In this document: piece by piece, positions 33,821 through 39,898 of the stretch
Position numbering within the stretch: position 1 is the stretch's first letter
Layout of the letters: every line of letters begins with the position of its first letter
Source: an unicellular cyanobacterium SU3
GTDB taxonomy: Bacteria > Cyanobacteriota > Cyanobacteriia > Cyanobacteriales > Microcystaceae
Direction: 5' to 3'
DNA length: 39,898 nt
Assembly: GCA_002172675.1 (NCBI GenBank)
Contig: NETF01000189.1
Location: 1 to 39,898, forward strand
The notes under the pieces: model-generated
What the model saw: only the letters and a program-made list of their open reading frames with translations
Told to the model about the DNA's origin: nothing
The model's database searches: none
Position numbers and translations under genes: made by a program

Positions 33821-33849
33821 AATTGAGCAGTTAATAATCAATATTTTCT

Positions 33850-34944
33850 TTAAGCGATGCAGAGAGAAAAGCGGAAGGTACTTCCTTTTCCTATTTCGCT
33901 TTCTACTTCAATTTTCCCCCCTTGTAATTCTACCAGACGACGGGTAATTGCTAGGCCAATACCTGTACCTCCAGAATACCGTGAACGGGATTTATCGGCA
34001 CGCCAAAACCTTTCAAAGACGTATGGTAAATCTTCTGGTTTAATCCCTATTCCGGTGTCAATAATTTCGATCCAAACTTGTTTTTTTGTTGACCAAGCTT
34101 TAATGGTAATTGTTCCTGTTTCTGTATAACGAATAGCATTACCGATTAAATTAACTAATATTTGTTCTGTGCGATCGCTATCTGCTAAAACTGGAGGTAA
34201 TTCTTGAGGACAATCTAATTGAATAATTGGACCATCATCCATGATTTGATCGCTAAATCTTTCGACTAAAGATGTTAATAAAGGAATGATTTTAATAGGG
34301 TGTAAAGTAATAGAAAGATAACCCGCTTCTGCTTTAGAAAGTTCTTGCATATCATGAATTAATCTTTCTAATCTTCTGGTTTCTTTGACTAAGTTTAAAT
34401 AAAGATCGGGATTTCCTTCAACAGAACCATTAGCTAATTCTTCTAAATAACCCCTCATAACCGTTAAAGGGGTTCTTAATTCATGGGTCATATCACTAAT
34501 TAATTCTCGTCTTCTTTTTTCAACTCCTTCTAAACTATTCGCCATCATATTGAAGCTATTTCCTAATTGATCCCATTCTGGAATATCAGTTTCTGGCATT
34601 CTTTCTTCTAAATGACCTTGGGCTAATTTTTGGGTAATTTCTTTCATTTGATTAAGGGGTTTCATGGTACGACGAGAGACAACATAACTTACTCCTCCAG
34701 CAGCACTAACCCCGAAAATTACTGACCAAAATGCACTATTATTCCACGCTGTTTCAAACCCTTTTACTAAATAAGTTCTCGCTGAACGAACTGTAAAAAA
34801 TCCTTGTTTTTCTAACTTTTCTAACCGAAGAACAAACATTCTAGGAGAAGAAAATTTAGCAATACTAATAAAACTACCTAATCCTACAAACATCACCAAT
34901 AAATGGGATAAAAATAACCGTGTTCCTAAACTTAATTTAGACAT
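33850..34944 (-). CDS. Sensor histidine kinase (HAMP type)
   Basis: A 364-residue membrane kinase. TM1 is at about 9-29, a short periplasmic loop (about 30-70) follows, and TM2 at about 71-90. HAMP spans about 91-143 (MKPLNQMKEITQKLAQGHLE). The phospho-acceptor His154 is in SDMTHELRTPLTVMRGY. The N box (NLIGNAIRYTETG), G1 (DTGIGIKPEDLPYVFERF) and G2 (SGGTGIGLAI) are complete. The architecture resembles BaeS/envelope-stress kinases with a small sensor loop. No response regulator is adjacent. It starts 17 bases after the K+ channel gene, so the two are probably cotranscribed. Confidence 0.93.
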   Translation of the reverse strand: MSKLSLGTRLFLSHLLVMFVGLGSFISIAKFSSPRMFVLRLEKLEKQGFFTVRSARTYLVKGFETAWNNSAFWSVIFGVSAAGGVSYVVSRRTMKPLNQMKEITQKLAQGHLEERMPETDIPEWDQLGNSFNMMANSLEGVEKRRRELISDMTHELRTPLTVMRGYLEELANGSVEGNPDLYLNLVKETRRLERLIHDMQELSKAEAGYLSITLHPIKIIPLLTSLVERFSDQIMDDGPIIQLDCPQELPPVLADSDRTEQILVNLIGNAIRYTETGTITIKAWSTKKQVWIEIIDTGIGIKPEDLPYVFERFWRADKSRSRYSGGTGIGLAITRRLVELQGGKIEVESEIGKGSTFRFSLCIA

Positions 34945-34961
34945 TTTTTTATTTATAAAGT

Positions 34962-35612
34962 TTATTCAGATGTATAAAGACTAACCAATTTAGCAATAGC
35001 AATTGCTGGATACATTTGTCCAACTAAAGCTTCTGTATTGGCTAAAGTCATCGCAAAAGGGTTATGAGGGGTAATATCACCATAGCCTAAGGTTGTTAAC
35101 GTGGTGAAGCTAAAATAAAATAAAGAAGATTCTTCTAAATGTTCAGGGAGAGAGAAAGCATTGGGATCAAAAAATAAAACAATTTTATATAAACTAAACC
35201 AGAAAACTCCTAAAAGTAAATAAACACAAATACTCCCTCTAATAACTTGTTTATCGACTTTTTCTTCGTTGGAAATTCTAAATCCAATCGCTAAAATAAC
35301 CAGCATGATAAAAAAACTATAGGAACAATCAGATATCAAAGAACTGATTTCTGTTAAAGCATCAGAAGGTAAAACAATAATATCAGCAATAAATCCTAAA
35401 GCAGCAAACAATCTCAATAAAAAGAGCATATTTTTAGGTAAATTAAGGGTATTTAAACCTAAAAATAAAGTTATCAGAAAGAAAATACTAACCAGCCAAC
35501 CAATAAAACTATTTAAAGAGCCAAAGGGAGCCAATAAAAACAGTAAAATAAGACCAATAAAAAGTTTATTGTAGCCAGTAGCTAAAGAATAGAATCTCCA
35601 AGGAACTTTCAT
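34962..35612 (-). CDS. Ion-channel protein with K+ selectivity filter
   Basis: A 216-residue integral membrane protein with about six hydrophobic segments. The last two flank a pore loop with TTLTTLGYGDITPHNPF (filter TLGYGD at about 174-179). It has no regulatory RCK or cyclic-nucleotide domain. The region before the pore pair (about 15-110) has four further helices without the charged S4 of voltage sensors, so it looks like a six-helix, non-voltage-gated K+ channel. Followed after 17 bases by the histidine kinase. Confidence 0.88.
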   Translation of the reverse strand: MKVPWRFYSLATGYNKLFIGLILLFLLAPFGSLNSFIGWLVSIFFLITLFLGLNTLNLPKNMLFLLRLFAALGFIADIIVLPSDALTEISSLISDCSYSFFIMLVILAIGFRISNEEKVDKQVIRGSICVYLLLGVFWFSLYKIVLFFDPNAFSLPEHLEESSLFYFSFTTLTTLGYGDITPHNPFAMTLANTEALVGQMYPAIAIAKLVSLYTSE

Positions 35613-35802
35613 GATTATATTGAGCTAAATATTAACCATGATAAAACAAAAACAAAAGTTAAGAAAGCAGATAAACAAATCTCAATGAAACAAATTATGT
35701 AATTTAGTTATCAATAAGCAATATCTTTGTTAGACTAATCAGGATTATATTCAAAATCATAAGAAACTCCATTATCTGCCAGTCCTTTTATAACTCAGGA
35801 TC

Positions 35803-38800
35803 ATGTTACTGTCCTTATCCAATGCGTTTATTAAAAGACCTGTTTTAAGTACCGTTTGCACCATTGTAATTATTCTTTTGGGGACTATCTCTATGGCAGT
35901 GTTGCCTTTAGATAAATTACCAGAGATCGCCCCGAAAAAAGTGGCTGTGACGGCTAACTATATCGGGGCCGATGCTAAAACCACAGAAGACAACGTTACC
36001 ACCGTATTAGAACGGGAAATCAACGGAACTGAACAAGTAAGGTGGATCGACTCCTTTACCGATAATACTGGGAATGTTTCCATTAACGTCACTTTTCCCA
36101 CAGAAATGGACCGTAACACCGCTCAGGTACTGGTTCAAAACCGAGTCTCTCAAGCTCAATCTACTTTACCCTCGGTAGTTAACCAAGCAGGGGTGAGAAC
36201 CAACACCCAATCCCCCAGTTTAACCCTAGTCTATGGATTTTATTCCGAAAACAGGCCCGATGGTCAACCAATTTATGATAAAACCTTTATTTATAACTAT
36301 GTCGATCGCTACGTCTGGAACGAGATGAAAGGGTTGCCAGGGGTGGGATCGGTGGGTTTATTCGGGGGGGCAAATTATGCCATGAGAATATGGCTTGATC
36401 CCGATAAATTGGCCGCTAGGGGACTCACCGCTTTAGATGTTGTCGGAGTGATCAATGAGCAGAACTTTGATGTAGGGGTGGGTAGAATTGGACAACAACC
36501 CGCCCCACCTGACCAACAATTTGAATTACCTCTGCGGGTCCAAGGACGGTTTCAAACCGTTGCAGAAGCCGAGGATCTCGTGGTTAAAGTGGGGAACGAC
36601 GGCACTTTGATCCGCATTGGGGATGTGGGTTACGCAGAATTAGGGATGGAAAACTATGACACTGTGGTGAACGTCGATGGTTATAGTGGGGTTGCTTTTT
36701 TAATTTATCAGTTACCCGGTAGTAACGCCTTAGAAACCGCCGAAGCAGCCAAGGCGAAAATGGCAGAATTAGAGCCAAATTTTCCCCCCGGACTCAAAGC
36801 AGTTATCGGTTTAGATAATACCTTATTCGTTAATGCGTCTATTCAAGATTTAACCATCACTCTAATTCAAGCGATCGCCCTTGTCGTATTGGTGATCTTT
36901 GTGTTCCTCCAAGACTGGCGCACCACTATTATTCCCGGTATTGCTATTCCTGTAGCATTAGTAGGGGCCATGATCGGTTTAAATGCCTTTGGTTTTACCC
37001 TCAACCAGTTAAGTCTCTTTGCTTGTGTATTAGCCACTGGGTTAGTGGTAGATGATGGGATCGTCATTGTTGAAGCCGTTTCGAGTAAATTAGCCCAAGG
37101 AATGCGCCCCACTCAAGCAGCGATGGATGCAATGGACGAACTGTTTGGGGCAACTATTTCAACTTCTGTCGTTTTAATGGCGGTATTTATTCCCGTTTGT
37201 TTCTTTCCAGGTACCACCGGCATCGTTTATCGACAGTTTGCCCTAACCATTATCTTTGCTGTTTTATTTTCCACCTTCAACGCCTTAACCTTCTCCCCAA
37301 CCATGTCGGGCATTTTACTCGGGCCACCGGAAGAAAAACACGGGCCCTTAGCGGTCTTTTTTCGCTGGTTTAATCGAGGGTTTGATTTCATTCAACAAGG
37401 CTATCGGGGTTTTATTAATTTTCTCACCCACATCAAAATTGTCATTATGGCCTTATTTATTGGGGGGTTAGTGGCAACTGGTTGGATCTATACCACCATG
37501 CCATCCGGCTTTATTCCAGCAGAGGATCAAGGCTATTTCTTCGCTTTAACCGACGCACCACCAGGAGTATCTCTCAATTATACCCAGGAGATTGATCAGC
37601 AAATTACAGACATTATTCAAAATATGGATAATGCAGAGCAAACCCTAGATCATGTGATTAATTTAACAGGATTTTCCTTTGAAGGGAGAAATGCTAATAA
37701 GTCTCTCACCTTTATTAAATTAAAGCCCTGGGAAGAACGGCCAGGCCCGCAAAAATCGGCTTTTGGCATTATTCAAAATCTAAATCGACAGTTTGCTCAA
37801 AACATATCTGGGGCCAGAGTTTTTGCCAGCAATGCTCCTCCGGTGGATGGTTTAAGTAACTTTGACGGGTCAGAAATCTTTATTCAAGACCGTCAGTTAA
37901 AAGGTATGGATGCGTTGATAGATAATGTACAACAAGTGATGGCGGCCGCTAATCAACGGCCAGAAATTGGGCGAACCTTTACCACTTTTACCTTTAATAG
38001 TCCTTTAATCACTTTATCCATTGACAGAGAAAAGGCAAAAGCACAAAATGTTGATATTGATAGCATTTTAAGAACCTTACAAACTTATATTGGCTCTAAT
38101 TTTGTTAATCAATTTGTTTTTGAAGGTCGTCTTTATCGGGTTTATGCCCAAGCAACGGCACAAGATCGCTCTAACCCCCAAGATATCGGCCGTTTATATG
38201 TGCGATCGCGAGAAGGGGCGATGGTTCAACTGAGTAACTTAGTCAGTACCGAAACCATTACCTATCCTCCCATTCTTACCCGTTATAAAACATTTCCAGC
38301 CATTAAATTAATTGCGTCTCCGGCACCGGGTTATAGTTCTGGTCAGGTGATTAAAGCAATGGAAGAAGTGGCTAATGAGACGCTACAGCCTGGTTTTGGC
38401 TATTCCTGGACGAATACGGCGGCCGAGGAACAAAGTTCGGCAGGGGCTGCCCCTATTGTTTTTGGGTTAGCGTTTGTGATGGTATTTTTGGTGTTAGCAG
38501 CCCAATATGAAAGCTATATCGACCCCACCATCATCCTCTTAACGGTTCCGTTGGCTATTTTAGGAGCGTTGGGGATGATTTGGTTACGAGTCGCCTTTGT
38601 ACAAACTGCACCGTTTAACCCTGGTAATGGCATTTGGCCAGTGTTAAATAATAATATGTATGCTCAGGTAGCTTTAGTGATGTTAATCGGCTTAGCTGCT
38701 AAAAATGCCATCCTGATTGTAGAATTTGCTAACCAGTCTCGTGATCTTGGCATGAGTATTACTCAAGCTGCCATTAGTGCCGCTGAACAACGGTTACGTC

Positions 38801-39117
38801 CTATTTTAATGACTGCCGTTTCATCGTTGGTGGGGTTTGCCCCTTTATTAGCGGCTTCGAGTGTTGGGGCGGTGAGTCGTTGGTCTTTGGGAACGGCTAT
38901 TTTCGGGGGTTTGGCCTTAGCAACGGTGTTAAGTTTGGTGTTGGTTCCTATTCTTTATATTGTTATCAAGAACTTTGAAAAATATGTCCTCGGTGGCGAT
39001 GACGGCAACCCTCCTGGGAATGGGGGAAATGATCATGGAAACGATAATCAACCCTCTCCTATTGCACCAGAAGAAGAAAAAACCCCCGTTTATCGGGTTT
39101 CTCCTCAGAATGAATAA
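35803..39117 (+). CDS. RND efflux pump permease (HAE1/AcrB family), second
   Basis: A 1104-residue inner-membrane pump. The first helix follows FIKRPVLSTV, the porter domain begins with YIGADAKTTEDNVTT, and the TM4 proton-relay segment is ATGLVVDDGIVIVEAV with two adjacent Asp. The second half mirrors the first (TMPSGFIPAEDQGYFF, then MLIGLAAKNAILIVEF). The C-tail is a long Gly/Asn/Asp-rich, probably disordered extension (about 1060-1104). It is closer in motif detail to Gram-negative HAE1 drug pumps than the one at 550-3732. No fusion protein is adjacent. A 62-bp hairpin repeat begins 9 bases after the stop. Confidence 0.94.
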   Translation: MLLSLSNAFIKRPVLSTVCTIVIILLGTISMAVLPLDKLPEIAPKKVAVTANYIGADAKTTEDNVTTVLEREINGTEQVRWIDSFTDNTGNVSINVTFPTEMDRNTAQVLVQNRVSQAQSTLPSVVNQAGVRTNTQSPSLTLVYGFYSENRPDGQPIYDKTFIYNYVDRYVWNEMKGLPGVGSVGLFGGANYAMRIWLDPDKLAARGLTALDVVGVINEQNFDVGVGRIGQQPAPPDQQFELPLRVQGRFQTVAEAEDLVVKVGNDGTLIRIGDVGYAELGMENYDTVVNVDGYSGVAFLIYQLPGSNALETAEAAKAKMAELEPNFPPGLKAVIGLDNTLFVNASIQDLTITLIQAIALVVLVIFVFLQDWRTTIIPGIAIPVALVGAMIGLNAFGFTLNQLSLFACVLATGLVVDDGIVIVEAVSSKLAQGMRPTQAAMDAMDELFGATISTSVVLMAVFIPVCFFPGTTGIVYRQFALTIIFAVLFSTFNALTFSPTMSGILLGPPEEKHGPLAVFFRWFNRGFDFIQQGYRGFINFLTHIKIVIMALFIGGLVATGWIYTTMPSGFIPAEDQGYFFALTDAPPGVSLNYTQEIDQQITDIIQNMDNAEQTLDHVINLTGFSFEGRNANKSLTFIKLKPWEERPGPQKSAFGIIQNLNRQFAQNISGARVFASNAPPVDGLSNFDGSEIFIQDRQLKGMDALIDNVQQVMAAANQRPEIGRTFTTFTFNSPLITLSIDREKAKAQNVDIDSILRTLQTYIGSNFVNQFVFEGRLYRVYAQATAQDRSNPQDIGRLYVRSREGAMVQLSNLVSTETITYPPILTRYKTFPAIKLIASPAPGYSSGQVIKAMEEVANETLQPGFGYSWTNTAAEEQSSAGAAPIVFGLAFVMVFLVLAAQYESYIDPTIILLTVPLAILGALGMIWLRVAFVQTAPFNPGNGIWPVLNNNMYAQVALVMLIGLAAKNAILIVEFANQSRDLGMSITQAAISAAEQRLRPILMTAVSSLVGFAPLLAASSVGAVSRWSLGTAIFGGLALATVLSLVLVPILYIVIKNFEKYVLGGDDGNPPGNGGNDHGNDNQPSPIAPEEEKTPVYRVSPQNE

Positions 39118-39126
39118 TGTATGTAG

Positions 39127-39188
39127 GGTGGGTTAGACGGCTATCATTTAGGTTGTAAAAAGAATATAATAATCCGTCGTAACCCACC
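39127..39188. repeat. 62-bp palindromic dispersed repeat, copy B
   Basis: Same 62-bp length, ends and polarity as copy A at 21135-21196, with about nine differences, mostly in the loop. It begins 9 bases after the RND stop and can form a long hairpin, so it may serve as the transcription end of that gene. Confidence 0.8.
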
Positions 39189-39237
39189 ATTTTAGTCAAA
39201 ACAATCCTAATAGAAACCAACTATAAGCTAAGGAGTT

Positions 39238-39330
39238 ATGAAAATGTTTAAAAATTGGACATTTAACGATTGGATGAATCACATCTTGTTTGTGGGGACC
39301 ATTATCTTATTAATTATTTCTTTTACCTAA
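39238..39330 (+). CDS. Very small single-helix membrane peptide
   Basis: A 30-residue open frame, ATG 39238 to TAA 39330, with a strong AAGGAG site directly before it. The sequence is a short amphipathic start (MKMFKNWTFNDWMNH) followed by a hydrophobic helix (ILFVGTIILLIISFT). Family not recognised. The good ribosome-binding site and the next gene 17 bases later, also with its own site, make translation plausible. A shorter start at the second ATG (39244) is possible. Confidence 0.5.
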   Translation: MKMFKNWTFNDWMNHILFVGTIILLIISFT

Positions 39331-39347
39331 ATAGGAAGGTAATAACT

Positions 39348-39569
39348 ATGAATATTAGAAAAGTTATTTTTGCTGGAATTGTAACCGCTTTAATTGGTGC
39401 GATGTTTGGTTTGGCTGTTACTCAAATATCAGGTAGAGAAGAACGTAAAAAAATTCTACTTTTTGGAGGTGCAGCAGTTGGCTTTGCTATTGGTGCATTT
39501 CAAGAATCGGTTCAGCAACAAAAAAAATTAAGAGATGATGAATATGGAGATACTAATTCTTGGAAATAA
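39348..39569 (+). CDS. Small two-helix glycine-rich membrane protein
   Basis: 73 residues from ATG 39348, preceded by TAGGAAGG; the frame is open further up (TTG 39270), but the ribosome-binding site and the overlap with the preceding small gene favour this start. There are two glycine-rich helices (about 7-27, GIVTALIGAMFGLAVTQI, and about 37-53, LLFGGAAVGFAIGAF), a charged loop (GREERKK) and a charged tail. It resembles conserved hypothetical proteins of cyanobacteria in layout; no function known. Probably cotranscribed with the 30-residue gene ahead. Confidence 0.65.
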   Translation: MNIRKVIFAGIVTALIGAMFGLAVTQISGREERKKILLFGGAAVGFAIGAFQESVQQQKKLRDDEYGDTNSWK

Positions 39570-39641
39570 GTTATAAATTTAGAATTATTAACTGAAACAG
39601 GATAGCCAAAGCTCTTACTTAAAAATAGGAGATAATACAAG

Positions 39642-39782
39642 TTAAGGTTTAAGATTGCCTCCTCGAAGAAACCAACCAATAAAACCACTAATACTAGCAG
39701 TAACAGTAATAATTAAAAATTGTCTCCAGTTCTTGAGTTCTCCAACCTTTTCTGCTAAGTCAGGAATTTTATCAATAGACAT
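39642..39782 (-). CDS. Hypothetical small membrane protein
   Basis: A 46-residue open frame from ATG 39782: a helical N-half (SIDKIPDLAEKVGELKNWRQ) followed by one hydrophobic helix (FLIITVTASISGFIGWFL) and the tail RGGNLKP. The layout, coiled segment then helix, is like small holin- or ATPase-stalk-type peptides, but no family is claimed. The GGAG just before the ATG touches it, which is closer than usual. An overlapping upstream frame on the same strand (ending ...GLWILGDVY at about 39777) could be a coupled partner or the real gene. Confidence 0.4.
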   Translation of the reverse strand: MSIDKIPDLAEKVGELKNWRQFLIITVTASISGFIGWFLRGGNLKP

Positions 39783-39898
39783 CTCCAAGAATCCATAACC
39801 CAGTTACAGCAATGAAAACAGGCAGATTAAACTTGAAGTCAAAATTAGCCTTCAGAACGAATTAATAAGGGGTTGAAGGAATTAACTCTAATTTGGAC

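Overview
The window looks like chromosomal DNA of a unicellular, low-GC cyanobacterium. The photosynthetic genes (psb28, a Psb34-like gene, two plant-type [2Fe-2S] ferredoxins, biliverdin reductase, and menE for phylloquinone), the frequent HIP1 octamer GCGATCGC, and intergenic heptanucleotide repeats all point that way. An AT-rich Crocosphaera/Cyanothece-like genome is my best guess; this is inference, not a database match.

Layout. 1-540: the 3' end of an unknown gene, a decayed phosphotransferase (APH-fold) remnant and a half copy of a palindromic repeat. 550-7181 (minus): a run of membrane fusion protein, DoxX, GNAT acetyltransferase, methyltransferase and RND pump. 7354-9464: an MBL-fold hydrolase and bvdR, convergent around a 163-bp structured element with inverted ends. 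9876-10612: tandem ferredoxin genes with hairpins. 10669-15195: menE, a Psb34-like small gene, a DinG-like protein with degraded ATPase motifs, psb28 and moaB/mog. 15215-17302: an AT-rich accessory islet with a stand-alone reverse transcriptase of the antiphage (UG/Abi/DRT) type facing a HicAB toxin-antitoxin pair. 17373-20345: putA. 20565-23314: accessory DNA with a second HicAB-like pair whose toxin is frameshifted, dispersed palindromes, an IS4-family insertion sequence whose dead transposase carries two in-frame palindromic inserts, and a Uma2-family nuclease. 23664-31000: a beta-propeller/transglutaminase protein, a DnaJ-type co-chaperone, methionine aminopeptidase, the plsX-fabH-fabD lipid cluster and tRNA-Pro(CGG). 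31066-35612 (minus): dTDP-sugar genes, a phosphopantetheinyl transferase, an orphan histidine kinase and a K+ channel. 35803-39117: a second RND pump, followed by a copy of a 62-bp hairpin repeat and three very small membrane-protein genes.

Working together. plsX-fabH-fabD supply phospholipid and fatty acid synthesis. The rfb pair makes activated deoxysugar for surface polysaccharide. The first RND cluster may couple chemical modification (acetyl and methyl transfer) to export. The most interesting candidate system is the reverse transcriptase next to HicAB, with a 52-nt hairpin-forming spacer between them. No CRISPR array, rRNA or prophage was seen.
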